From NCBI GenBank assembly GCA_039810245.1, contig JBDHWQ010000018.1, positions 1-64,000 on the forward strand: DNA of 64,000 nucleotides, read 5' to 3'. Of the stretch, positions 33,049-41,050 are shown in pieces. Made by a program: the position numbers and the translations under genes. The notes below the pieces were generated by a model, which was given only the letters and a program-made list of their open reading frames with translations, did no database searches and was not told the DNA's origin. The stretch comes from CALDSL01 sp039810245. GTDB taxonomy: Bacteria > Chloroflexota > Anaerolineae > Anaerolineales > Anaerolineaceae. Each line of letters opens with the position of its first letter. Within the stretch, counting starts at the first letter, position 1.

Positions 33049-34254
33049 CTATTCCTGCTGTGGCTTGCGCTTGGTTGCGCGCTTAAGGCTGCGGCCACGC
33101 TGGATGGCGGTTTCTCCAAACCGCGCACGCAGGGTATCCATGGCTTCTAACAGCTTGCGGTCTTTTTCACTCTGGGCATCCCATAGACCAAGCTGCTGGG
33201 CGCGGTGGCCTAACCCGCTAACACCCACACCCAGCAGACGCACGGGCATGCCCGGCCTCCACAGGTTGTGGAACAGTTCTAGCGTCACGCGGTAAATCAG
33301 TTCATCGTGGTCGGTAGGCTGGGCCAGCGAGTGCTGACGGGTCGGGGTGGTAAAATCGGGCCAGCGCAGTTTGAGCCGCACCGTCGTACCAGAGTAACCC
33401 TCGGCGCGCAGGCGCATGGCCACCTGCTCAGAAAGCCGCCACAGCGTGCCTTCGAGGGCATCTCCATCCTGAACGTCGCGATCAAAAGTGACTTCCTGGC
33501 TGATCGATTTCACCACGCGCTCAACACTGACCGGACGATCGTCAATGCCGAGGGCGCGCTGCCCCAGCTCGTGGCCGCTGCGTCCAAACAGGGCGCGCAG
33601 GCTGCGTTCGGGCATAGCGGCAATCTCACCCAGCGTGTGAATGCCCAGTTCCGCGAGGCGCGCTGCAGTTTTGGGGCCGATGCCCCAAAGCGCATCCACC
33701 GGAAGGGGCATGAGGAAAGCCGCTTCCTGTCCGGGCGGCACTTCGTGGATAGCGTTGGGATATTCGCCCGATCCGCGACGGCTGGCCTTGCCAAAATCCG
33801 TGGCCATCTTCGCCACCAGCTTGTTGGATGCCACACCCAGTGAACAGGGCAGCCGGGTTTCGCGGCGGATGCGTGCCTGCAGGTCACGCGCAATGTCCAC
33901 TGCGCTGCGCGGCAGGTCGGTGACATCCAGAAATGCCTCATCAATCGAAATCTGTTCCAGGAGCGGGGTCATGTCGCCTAAAATTGCCATTACCTGCTCA
34001 GACGCCTGCTCGTACAGGCCGTGGCTGGAGGGCACGATAATCAGTTTCGGGCACAGGGTTAGCGCGCGCGCCATGGGCATGGCAGAGCGCACACCACATA
34101 GACGCGCGGGGTATGAACAGGATGCCACCACCCCCCGCTCTTCCGGGCGGCCGCCAACGGCGAAGGGCTTGCCCACCAGCTGCGGCTGGCGCAGTTCTTC
34201 CACCGCGCAGAAGAATGCGTCCAGGTCGAGGTGAAGGATTTTGCGGGTGGGCAT
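33049..34254 (-). CDS. dinB: DNA polymerase IV
   Basis: This 401-residue Y-family polymerase shows HLDLDAFFCAVEEL (metal Asp residues), the SIDEAFLDVT catalytic motif, SLGVASNKLVAKMATDFGK, the helix-hairpin-helix GIGPKTAARLAELGIHTLGE, and a little-finger domain. It copies past damaged template bases at low fidelity. The C-terminus is basic (RSLKRATKRKPQQE) without a clear beta-clamp motif. The ATG at 34254 opens the gene. A lone CGAAC half-site lies about 50 bases upstream, not a full SOS box. Confidence 0.93.
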   Translation of the reverse strand: MPTRKILHLDLDAFFCAVEELRQPQLVGKPFAVGGRPEERGVVASCSYPARLCGVRSAMPMARALTLCPKLIIVPSSHGLYEQASEQVMAILGDMTPLLEQISIDEAFLDVTDLPRSAVDIARDLQARIRRETRLPCSLGVASNKLVAKMATDFGKASRRGSGEYPNAIHEVPPGQEAAFLMPLPVDALWGIGPKTAARLAELGIHTLGEIAAMPERSLRALFGRSGHELGQRALGIDDRPVSVERVVKSISQEVTFDRDVQDGDALEGTLWRLSEQVAMRLRAEGYSGTTVRLKLRWPDFTTPTRQHSLAQPTDHDELIYRVTLELFHNLWRPGMPVRLLGVGVSGLGHRAQQLGLWDAQSEKDRKLLEAMDTLRARFGETAIQRGRSLKRATKRKPQQE

Positions 34255-34393
34255 GGCATTGGCTCGGTTCAGCGGGTGGCGAGAGAGGGATTGCAGATGT
34301 TCGAATTGTGTGACGCAGATTGTTGTCTGGAATCGAATTCGTGGTCAACACGATGGGAAATGACTATGCGCACAATACTGTTTGGATAACACC

Positions 34394-34645
34394 CTAGTCT
34401 GGCCAATCGCGCATCGCCTGTTTGAACTGCTCCAACACCTCCAGCGGGGCGGGGTCCGTACCATAGGCAATCGCGAGGTAAAAGGCAGTGTAATCACCAA
34501 ACTGCACCGCCGTCCACATCTGCTGCAGTCGCGTGCTGCCGGGCGCTTGAAAAACGTCGGTGGTCATACCGGCCACCAGGCAAACCTCACGCGTCAGGTC
34601 TACACGCAGTAGATTACGCGGGTGCGCGTGGCTGCCCTGCAAAAA
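34394..34645 (-). pseudogene. C-terminal part of the sugar isomerase, out of frame
   Basis: In the frame one base shifted from the main open frame, the sequence continues as FLQGSHAHPRNLLRVDLT, then VQFGDYTAFYLAIAYGTDP and APLEVLEQFKQAM. This is the conserved C-terminus of bifunctional phosphoglucose/phosphomannose isomerases. It joins the main frame at a run of six A on the plus strand (34641-34646). Removing one base restores a product of about 353 residues. Confidence 0.8.
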
Positions 34646-35459
34646 AGACCGTGATCGTGTGGCTCTGGATGTTCTGCGGGTTGAGCATGCCCAGCATGGT
34701 GGTGTGATTCGTTTCGGGAAGGCTCTCGGCCTGTGCCCATGCCTTGGCCAGGGTATTGATCTGCGCCTTCCAACGCCGCGCAACGGGCTCGAGGAAGTCG
34801 CTGCCAAAAAGTACAACCCAGCGCTCCATTAACTGCCCGGCCATACGTTTGGCCGGGTTGCGGAACACCGGCGAGGTCGCGCCCCACACCGGGCGCTGGC
34901 TTTCCAGGTACTGCGCAGCGGCCTCCAGGTCATCTTCTACCGCCGGCATCAACCCCAGACGCGCAAAAGCATCCGCCAGCAGCGAAAACAAGATGCCTGC
35001 CGCCAATGCTGGCTGCCCGGCATGCCGGTAAACCCAGTACGGCAGCCCGGCGGCGCGAGCGCGGGCGGCCAGCGCCCCACCGCTAGTGATGGCGAGCACG
35101 CGGCAGCCGGCTTCCTGCGCGGCGCGCAGCGCGGAAAGCATCTCTTCGGTCTCGCCCGAATGCGAGCACAGGATCACCAGCGCCCCATCTCCGCGCGCAG
35201 CGGCCGGCAGGCCGTAACCGGCATGCACCTGCACCGGCACGCTGCTTAGCGGGGCTGTGTATCCGGCAAACAGGTCGGCTGCGCTGGCCGAAGCGCCCAT
35301 TCCGGCAATAATTACCTGACGCAGGCCGGTCCAGCCCGGCAACTGGCGCTCCGCGGCAGTTGCAGCGGCATAGCGAAGATGGGCAGGCAAAGCATCAATT
35401 TCGGCCAGCAGGTTTTGGGTGTCCAGCGCGCGCATGGCATCCAGATCATCCAGGTTCAT
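34614..35459 (-). CDS. Bifunctional phosphoglucose/phosphomannose isomerase, frameshifted
   Basis: The open frame encodes 281 residues with a SIS domain (VIIAGMGASASAADLFAG, VILCSHSGETEEMLSAL, VLAITSGGALAARA) and the signature SLPETNHTTMLGML, which in this family carries the catalytic His. The enzyme interconverts fructose-6-phosphate with glucose-6- or mannose-6-phosphate. The frame then breaks: GQPRAPA and stop replace the conserved C-terminal helix, which lies in the next frame down to 34394. Either a homopolymer sequencing error, a true mutation, or slippage at T6. The same gene family without a break would be about 350 residues. Confidence 0.85.
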   Translation of the reverse strand: MNLDDLDAMRALDTQNLLAEIDALPAHLRYAAATAAERQLPGWTGLRQVIIAGMGASASAADLFAGYTAPLSSVPVQVHAGYGLPAAARGDGALVILCSHSGETEEMLSALRAAQEAGCRVLAITSGGALAARARAAGLPYWVYRHAGQPALAAGILFSLLADAFARLGLMPAVEDDLEAAAQYLESQRPVWGATSPVFRNPAKRMAGQLMERWVVLFGSDFLEPVARRWKAQINTLAKAWAQAESLPETNHTTMLGMLNPQNIQSHTITVFFAGQPRAPA

Positions 35460-35732
35460 CCGTGCTCCTTGTTGCGGTTTCGGGCAGAGTTGCAGATTTA
35501 TTGTACTCGATGTGCTCAGAACAACCCCTCAGTCCGCCGCGCCGGTGAGGTTTTATTGACTAAGCAAGTTTTCGCCGGGAAGAATGGAAGTACACAAAGG
35601 AAACGCGAAGATTTAAAAAGCATTTTCTTCGCGTTTTCATGCTGTTCGTATCTCGAAAGGGTAGACTACGCTCTCGCCCTGTGGGCCGCGATTTGCTTTG
35701 CTATGGATGGATCAAACACGACTCGTCCGCGC
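35460..35732. other. Intergenic region with one hairpin
   Basis: Between the isomerase start and the stop of the Ig-like lipoprotein gene there is no supported gene. The only clear structure is the hairpin at 35601-35636. Confidence 0.4.
35601..35636 (-). terminator. Hairpin terminator after the Ig-like lipoprotein gene
   Basis: AAACGCGAAGA (35601-35611) is perfectly inverted at 35626-35636 around an AT-rich 14-base loop. On the minus strand it follows the lipoprotein stop by about 100 bases and runs into TTTCCTTTG. Confidence 0.6.
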
Positions 35733-36761
35733 TCAGGGCATATTCCAGGTGATGTAATCCAGCGCAAGCAGATTGCCATCATCGCCGGTGCGCGCAGCGT
35801 GCGCAAACCCAAGCAGGCCCTGTGATGTGCGGAAACACAAATACATCCCACCGCCCTGCTGCTGAAACGCTACCGGCTCAGTTCCCATTGGCGACTGCTC
35901 GCAATCGGCCAGCACCGGCTCGGATGCGCCAAACAGGCTGAGGCGAGCCCCGTTTTGCGGCGCGAGCCGCGGTTGTCCGCCAGCATCCACCTGATAAATC
36001 AGGTCGAGTGACCGGGCATCTTCGAGATCGCTGCCATCCAGATCGAGGGCCTGCCCGGCTACGATGCTAAGTATGCCGCTGTTATGTACGGCCAGGGTGG
36101 GCAGCGTGGTGGCCGCGGCCGGAACGGTGGCGGTACTTTCCGCTTTTACCTCAACGATTACCCAGAATGGCGCGTCGCCATTTGGCCCCAGGCCGAAATA
36201 TTCACCCTGCGCGTTGCGCAACTTCCAATTACTCTGGTGTACCCCCGGAGCTTCTGGAGCAACCAGATCCACCGGAATGTCCACAACGGCGCCCGGTGGC
36301 ACTTCACCCGGTAAACGCCATTCTACGTCTGGCCCCATGCGCTCACCCGAAAACCAGACCACGGCATAGCCCTGCGTCCAATTACAGCTCCCCGTATTGA
36401 CCAAACGCCAGGTTTTGGAGAACTTTTCACCGGGGCGCATCTGTGTCCCATCCGGCACGGTGACGTCAAACGGCAGGCCAGGCGCGATCAGATCACACGG
36501 ACGACCGTTCGGGGCGCCGGCAGCGCTCACCGGCTGCGGCGGTGGGGCGGGCTGTTCGACCGGCTCGGATGGCATGGATAGCAATATTTCCGCGGTGGGT
36601 GTGACCTGCACGAAATAATCGGCTGGGGATACAGTTGTAGAAATGGGGGTTGCTACGGCCTGGGTAACCAGGGCCAGCTCAGCCGGCGTGTTGATATTGC
36701 ACCCCTCCAGCGCCAGGCTGGTAAAGACAATCACTATGATACTGCGGATAACGTTCGACAT
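35733..36761 (-). CDS. Lipoprotein with NBR1-type Ig-like domain
   Basis: This 342-residue protein has a lipoprotein signal (lipobox LEGC near residue 21), a Thr/Pro-rich spacer, then an NBR1-like Ig domain at about residues 100-205: TQMRPGEKFSKTWRLVNTGS, CNWTQGYAVVWFSGERMG, VPPGAVVDIPVDLVAPEAPG and WKLRNAQGEYFG. Such domains are frequent in secreted Chloroflexota proteins and probably mediate protein or glycan binding outside the cell. A C-terminal region of about 130 residues is unrecognised. The ATG at 36761 has GGAGGAG upstream; an ATG 12 codons earlier lacks it. Confidence 0.8.
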   Translation of the reverse strand: MSNVIRSIIVIVFTSLALEGCNINTPAELALVTQAVATPISTTVSPADYFVQVTPTAEILLSMPSEPVEQPAPPPQPVSAAGAPNGRPCDLIAPGLPFDVTVPDGTQMRPGEKFSKTWRLVNTGSCNWTQGYAVVWFSGERMGPDVEWRLPGEVPPGAVVDIPVDLVAPEAPGVHQSNWKLRNAQGEYFGLGPNGDAPFWVIVEVKAESTATVPAAATTLPTLAVHNSGILSIVAGQALDLDGSDLEDARSLDLIYQVDAGGQPRLAPQNGARLSLFGASEPVLADCEQSPMGTEPVAFQQQGGGMYLCFRTSQGLLGFAHAARTGDDGNLLALDYITWNMP

Positions 36762-36840
36762 GGTACTCCTCCGTATTGTACCCCATTTCCGCGCCACTGG
36801 CGCAGCAGCTTACAATCTACTCTCAAGCTGCGCCAAAGCC

Positions 36841-36870
36841 TTGACCCACCCGGCTGCGTGGCGTTATGAT
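36841..36870 (+). promoter_or_regulatory. Promoter overlapping the first ATG of the TPR/BTAD gene
   Basis: TTGACC (36841-36846), 18 bases and TATGAT (36865-36870). The -10 itself contains the ATG at 36866, so that ATG is upstream of transcription start and translation should begin further on. Confidence 0.5.
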
Positions 36871-36925
36871 AGGATATCCAGTCCAATCCTCCTCACGAAA
36901 ATTGGCATTCCCCTTAGAGAGACGA

Positions 36926-38902
36926 GTGGAAGAATACACGGAACAGATTGTCCAGCTTTTAGCGCAAAGCAATGACAACGAGCAAAAGGGGGAGCTGAGG
37001 ACCGCGATTGCATACGCGCAGCAGGCGTTCGCACAGGCACAGGCAGCGAACGCTGTTTCCTGTATTGCTGCGGTGCAAACCCAGCTGGCGCGGCTGCACG
37101 CGCGCACGGGGGAATACGCGCAAGCTCGCAGCCATGCCGCCCAGGTACTGGCCGCTCAGTCCGCCAGCCAGCCTGCCACGGCGCTGGCCGTGGATGCACG
37201 CATCACCCTGGGCATCTGCTGCGCCGAAACGGACGATTGTGACGGCGCGGAAGAGCACTTCCAGCAGGCGGTAGCGCAGAGCCGCGCGATAAATGATGGC
37301 AACCTGCTGGGGCGCGCATTGCACAACCTGGCCAGCACGGTGTACGTGCCACGCGGCCAGTTTGACCTTGCGCTGGCTGTGATGCAGGAAGCGCAGCATT
37401 TCCACAGCCAGACTGGGAAGCGCCATTGGGGGATGCCGTTCCTGCAAGCACTGATCTATGAATTGACCGGTAATACCCGGCACGCGCGGCAGGCTCTGGA
37501 TGAGCTGCTGCCCCTACTGCAGCCGGCCAACCGCGTAACCGGCGGGTACTTTTACCTGTGGGCGCGGCTGGCGATCGGTGAAGGCGAATTTGAACGCGCG
37601 CGCGAATATCTGCACCTGCTAATGCGCAGCGCCACGGCAACCGGCGCGCCGGATTTGAACATTTGGGCGCGTATCGAAAGCGCGCGCATGCACCGCCTGC
37701 AGGGCAACCCGGCTGTTGGCCGCACCTGGGCGGAAGACGGGGTCAAATTCGCGCGCCGCATTGGCTACCAGCACCTGGCCGGACAGGCGCTACTGGAACT
37801 ATCGCTGTGCGAGCGTGCCGTGGACGACCGGCCGGCAGCATTGGCACACCTGGCAGTAGCACGAGCATTATTCGATCGCTATAGTGCCATGTTTGACCTG
37901 GCCTGCGTGCTGTTCCTCGAGGCGGCCTGGGCCTGGGAAGATGGTAGCCCGGGCGCGGAAATGGCCTGGCAGCACGCCGCTGCAGCCATCCAACAGGGTG
38001 GATATGCCTTCCTGCTGGAGCGTGAACGCGAAATCGCATTTCCACTGATCGCGGCGTACGCGCGCAGCCGCGATGCCGCGGCGCGCAAAGCGGCGGAAAC
38101 CATGCTTGCCGGTCTGGAACGCGTCTCGCCACCACCGCTACGCGTGCATGGGCTGGGTGGTTTTGTGGTCTGGCAAAGCCGCCGTCAGATCGCCGACGGG
38201 ATCTGGCAGCGGCGCAAAGCCGGTGAGCTGTTTCGCTTCCTGATGCTGCAAAACGGTTTCACAGCCCACCGCGACGCGATCCTGGAAGCGCTGTGGCCTG
38301 AACATGACCCTGAAGCCGCGTTAGAAATGCTGCACCAGTCAACTTCCACCCTACGGCGCATTCTCGAGCCTGACCTGCCGGACAAATTCCCCTCCCGCTA
38401 CCTGGTGGTAGAGGGCGAGCGTATTATCCTGCGGCTGCCATTGGGCAGCAGGGTGGATTTCCTCGAATTCGAACAGCAGGTCAACGCATCGATGAGCCCG
38501 GCGCGCCCCGACAGGCTGCAAGAAGCCCTCAAAGCTTATTCCGGCGAGCTTTTCCCCATGGACCGCTACAGCGATTGGAGCGCGGCGCACCGCGAGCGGT
38601 TGTCGCTGTTGTACCAGCGAGGAATGCAAATTCTGGGCCAGGCGTTGCTAGCCGGGTGCCAGTATCTGGGCGCAATTGACTGCTGCAAGGCGGTACTGGC
38701 ATTGGACCCGTGGAATGAAGACGCGGTGTTGGTGGGCATGCAAGCCTACCTGCGCATGCGCGACGCTCCACACGCCGTGCGATTATTCCAGCGGCTGGAA
38801 GCCACGCTACGTGAAGACCTGGCGCTGGCGCCGCGCTCAGACCTGCGCGCCCTGGCAGCCGCGGCACGCGAGGAAAGCGTGGAAATGGGAGTACGTGAAT
38901 GA
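36926..38902 (+). CDS. TPR and BTAD-domain transcriptional regulator (SARP-like)
   Basis: This regulator of about 658 residues has a long N-terminal array of TPR-type helical repeats (about 1-400), then a winged-helix OmpR-like DNA-binding domain (RKAGELFRFLMLQNGFTAHR, LEALWPE, STLRRILEP) and a C-terminal BTAD domain (FLEFEQQV, LKAYSGELFP, HRERLSLLYQRGM). This is SARP/AfsR architecture without the NB-ARC ATPase and with TPRs moved to the front. I prefer the GTG at 36926 after GAGAGA, because the ATG at 36866 sits inside a promoter -10. Its ligand and targets are unknown; the next small gene is a likely partner. Confidence 0.82.
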   Translation: MEEYTEQIVQLLAQSNDNEQKGELRTAIAYAQQAFAQAQAANAVSCIAAVQTQLARLHARTGEYAQARSHAAQVLAAQSASQPATALAVDARITLGICCAETDDCDGAEEHFQQAVAQSRAINDGNLLGRALHNLASTVYVPRGQFDLALAVMQEAQHFHSQTGKRHWGMPFLQALIYELTGNTRHARQALDELLPLLQPANRVTGGYFYLWARLAIGEGEFERAREYLHLLMRSATATGAPDLNIWARIESARMHRLQGNPAVGRTWAEDGVKFARRIGYQHLAGQALLELSLCERAVDDRPAALAHLAVARALFDRYSAMFDLACVLFLEAAWAWEDGSPGAEMAWQHAAAAIQQGGYAFLLEREREIAFPLIAAYARSRDAAARKAAETMLAGLERVSPPPLRVHGLGGFVVWQSRRQIADGIWQRRKAGELFRFLMLQNGFTAHRDAILEALWPEHDPEAALEMLHQSTSTLRRILEPDLPDKFPSRYLVVEGERIILRLPLGSRVDFLEFEQQVNASMSPARPDRLQEALKAYSGELFPMDRYSDWSAAHRERLSLLYQRGMQILGQALLAGCQYLGAIDCCKAVLALDPWNEDAVLVGMQAYLRMRDAPHAVRLFQRLEATLREDLALAPRSDLRALAAAAREESVEMGVRE

Positions 38903-38966
38903 GCATATGCCGCGTTGTGTCAGTGAGTTGTCAGTGGATGCTGGTACGATAAGACTGAGAATAGCG

Positions 38967-39224
38967 ATGAGAAAAAAACATTCCTTTTTACTCACCATCA
39001 TCCCGGCGGAAGACCAGCCACAAGCCATCCTGCGCGGCAGGGTGGAATTCATTGCGACGGGTGACGCGTACACCTTCAATGGCCTGCAGGATTTACAGCG
39101 ACTGATCGAGCTGGAGATCCAGCAGGGTGAAGGATTGCCCCCCGCGCGCGGTTTGCAGGAAAAGAAGGCCGTCTACCCGCTCAACCCACCTGCCTACCCC
39201 GCCTACCGGCCGCAAGACGACTGA
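38967..39224 (+). CDS. Small protein following the BTAD regulator
   Basis: This 85-residue protein starts MRKKHSFLLTIIP and has an ordered-looking core (LRGRVEFIATGDAYTF, NGLQDLQRLIELEIQ) followed by a Pro-rich tail. Its pattern of a beta strand pair then a helix, and its position 64 bases after the regulator, suggest a real gene. I recall similar small proteins next to BTAD regulators in Anaerolineae, but cannot verify it. The ribosome site is weak. The frame is open far upstream inside the regulator gene, which is shadow. A terminator follows at 39289. Confidence 0.55.
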   Translation: MRKKHSFLLTIIPAEDQPQAILRGRVEFIATGDAYTFNGLQDLQRLIELEIQQGEGLPPARGLQEKKAVYPLNPPAYPAYRPQDD

Positions 39225-39253
39225 TACGCTGTAATCTGGAATTGCCAATTCAT

Positions 39254-39286
39254 CTTCGATGCGCGTAACAGGGGACCGCATCGAAG
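39254..39286. repeat. Inverted repeat upstream of the tandem terminators
   Basis: CTTCGATGCG (39254-39263) and CGCATCGAAG (39277-39286) are perfectly inverted, 30 bases after the small gene's stop. It is the first of three hairpins. Confidence 0.5.
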
Positions 39287-39288
39287 CC

Positions 39289-39322
39289 AAAGCCCCGAAT
39301 TTCAATCGGGGCTTTGTTTTTT
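39289..39322 (+). terminator. Rho-independent terminator
   Basis: AAAGCCCCGA and TCGGGGCTTT pair around 7 bases and are followed by GTTTTTT. It closes the regulator-small protein pair. Confidence 0.85.
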
Positions 39323-39336
39323 AAGCGCTTAACGAG

Positions 39337-39364
39337 AAAGCCCGGCAGATTCAGCCGGGCTTTT
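39337..39364. terminator. Second hairpin terminator, facing the converging small gene
   Basis: AAAGCCCGGC (39337-39346) pairs with GCCGGGCTTT (39354-39363). It lies 21 bases after the stop of the minus-strand 62-residue gene. Confidence 0.75.
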
Positions 39365-39384
39365 GGAATTCGTAGACAACCGGT

Positions 39385-39573
39385 TTAGCGGGGCTCGCGG
39401 CCCAGCTTCTGCACCAGATCGAGGAACTCCTGCCACTCTTCGCTGAAGAAATGCAGCGTGACGTTATTGAGTTCCAGGTGGTAGGTCTTTTCGCCATCCG
39501 GCTCATCCGCGCTCCAGGCCAGATAGTTGTCGGTTTCCGCAATCGTTTGGGTCTTGGGTTCCTGGTTTGCCAT
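39385..39573 (-). CDS. Small acidic protein of unknown function
   Basis: This 62-residue acidic protein (MANQEPKTQTIAETDNYLAW, then LELNNVTLHFFSEEWQEFLD) has a start at 39573 with TAGGAG upstream. Aromatic and acidic residues are concentrated in YLAWSADEPDGE and FFSEEWQEF. The frame is open to 39750, but the first 59 residues of that frame look like random coding. It is followed by the terminator at 39337. I recognise no family. Confidence 0.55.
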   Translation of the reverse strand: MANQEPKTQTIAETDNYLAWSADEPDGEKTYHLELNNVTLHFFSEEWQEFLDLVQKLGREPR

Positions 39574-39676
39574 ACTCTCCACTCCTATTCTGCAAGAAGG
39601 ATCTGTTGCCTCTATTATCCCACAGGTTGGCACATGCAATAGCAGTTTGGCACACCAATTTTGAGGATTACTTGCC

Positions 39677-40930
39677 TCATTTCGGCTTGCGCTCGGCGAT
39701 GTAACGCTGGTGCCAGCGCTCGGTGGCGCGGCGCACCTGGCCCGGCACACGCGGTAGCGTCTTGACCACCCAATCCAGAGCCGGGTTGGGTGGCGGCGGC
39801 GCGGTTTCCACCGCTTCTCTCTGCCAGGGATCCTGGTCGGTGAGCTTGCGTACCACGTAAACGAATATCAGCTTGATTGTCGCCAGCACCGGTGCGGCCA
39901 GGATCACGCCAGTGAGCCCAAACAGGTTGGCGCCTACCAGCGCCGCCACCATTACCGCTGCCGGGTGCACGCGCAGCGCATTGGCCATAATACGCGGCGA
40001 GACGAGGTTATCAATGATACTGTCGGTGACCCACGCTACTCCTACCACCAGCGCTGCATAACCGGTAGGGCTCATGCCAAAGATGGTGAAACCCTGGAAA
40101 TAAGATACCAGGCCATACGTAGTCCACGCCACCAGCGGGCCAACATATGGGATAAAACGCGCCAGGCCGGCCAGCAGCGCCAGGCCAAAGTAATACCGCA
40201 CGCCCAGAATGCCAAGCAGGATGGTGTACAGCAGGATGGTAAAGCTAATGATGATCAGTTGCCCGCGCAGAAACGAATTCCAGATGCGTCCCATGCGCCA
40301 GCCCATGCGCTTCATGTCATCTTCGTAACCTGGAACGTTAATCACGATCAGTTCATTGCTGGTGCCGCGCGTTTCTGCCAGAATGAAATAAGAGATCAGC
40401 AGGGTGAAGAAGAGCCACCCGATGGTAGTGGCCGCTCCGGACGCGAAGTTGGTGACGATCGTTCCTATACGGCTCAGCAGCGTTTGCGCAAAGGTCAGCA
40501 CCTGGTTGGTCGCCTGGGTCAGGTCAATCCGTGTCAGGTCGAGGACAAACGGGCCGATCTGGCGTGGATGGCTGGCAAGATCCTCGAGCAGCGCCGGCAG
40601 GTCGTTGATGGCGCGCTGCAGAAACGCAATCAAGCTTTGCACCTGGTCAACCAGGGTAAAGCCGCCCCAGGTGGCCAGCCCGAGCAGTACTGCGACGATG
40701 AGCAGGAACACCAGCAGCACAGCCAGCCCCCAGGGAATGTGCAGCCCGCGATGAAGCCGGCTGGCCACCGGGTGCACCAGGTAGGCCAGCACCAGGGCAG
40801 CAATCAACGGCCCAACGATATTGCGGAACTGCATGAAGAGCGCGATAAACAATGCGGCCACGGTTAGCGCGACCACCAGCTTGGTGGTCGTACTCCAGCG
40901 TGGTGAGGTGGAGGGTGGTTCTTCAATCAT
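39677..40930 (-). CDS. AI-2E family transporter
   Basis: This 417-residue membrane protein has the AI-2E exporter layout: two N-terminal membrane segments, a central amphipathic region (residues about 110-170), then IGWLFFTLLISYFILAETRG, the conserved LARFIPYVGPLVAW, and PRIMANALRVHPAAVMVA near the end. The family includes the AI-2 exporter TqsA and Na+/H+ antiporters; I cannot choose. ATG at 40930 follows GGGGAG. In-frame ATGs at 40978 and 40954 are possible, since a minus TATAAT lies at 40990-40995. Confidence 0.85.
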   Translation of the reverse strand: MIEEPPSTSPRWSTTTKLVVALTVAALFIALFMQFRNIVGPLIAALVLAYLVHPVASRLHRGLHIPWGLAVLLVFLLIVAVLLGLATWGGFTLVDQVQSLIAFLQRAINDLPALLEDLASHPRQIGPFVLDLTRIDLTQATNQVLTFAQTLLSRIGTIVTNFASGAATTIGWLFFTLLISYFILAETRGTSNELIVINVPGYEDDMKRMGWRMGRIWNSFLRGQLIIISFTILLYTILLGILGVRYYFGLALLAGLARFIPYVGPLVAWTTYGLVSYFQGFTIFGMSPTGYAALVVGVAWVTDSIIDNLVSPRIMANALRVHPAAVMVAALVGANLFGLTGVILAAPVLATIKLIFVYVVRKLTDQDPWQREAVETAPPPPNPALDWVVKTLPRVPGQVRRATERWHQRYIAERKPK

Positions 40931-41037
40931 TTCTGTTAAGCTCCCCGTTTTCATGCGGCGGCGGGTATGCCGGCGCATCTCCTACTTTGATTATAACTTG
41001 CACAGTGCTTGTGGGCAAAGCGCTTGTTCACATACAG

Positions 41038-41043
41038 TATAAT
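41038..41043 (+). promoter_or_regulatory. TATAAT seven bases before an ATG: probable leaderless promoter
   Basis: TATAAT is followed by TCCGAGC and ATG at 41051. Same spacing as at 6965. Confidence 0.5.
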
Positions 41044-41050
41044 TCCGAGC

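Noticed and set aside
34255..34380. SOS box upstream of dinB
   Set aside because: One CGAAC half-site is present on the minus strand but the inverted GTTCG half at the right distance is missing.
38928..38950. Promoter TTGTCA ... TACGAT for the 85-residue gene
   Set aside because: The spacer is only 11 bases, too short for sigma-70.
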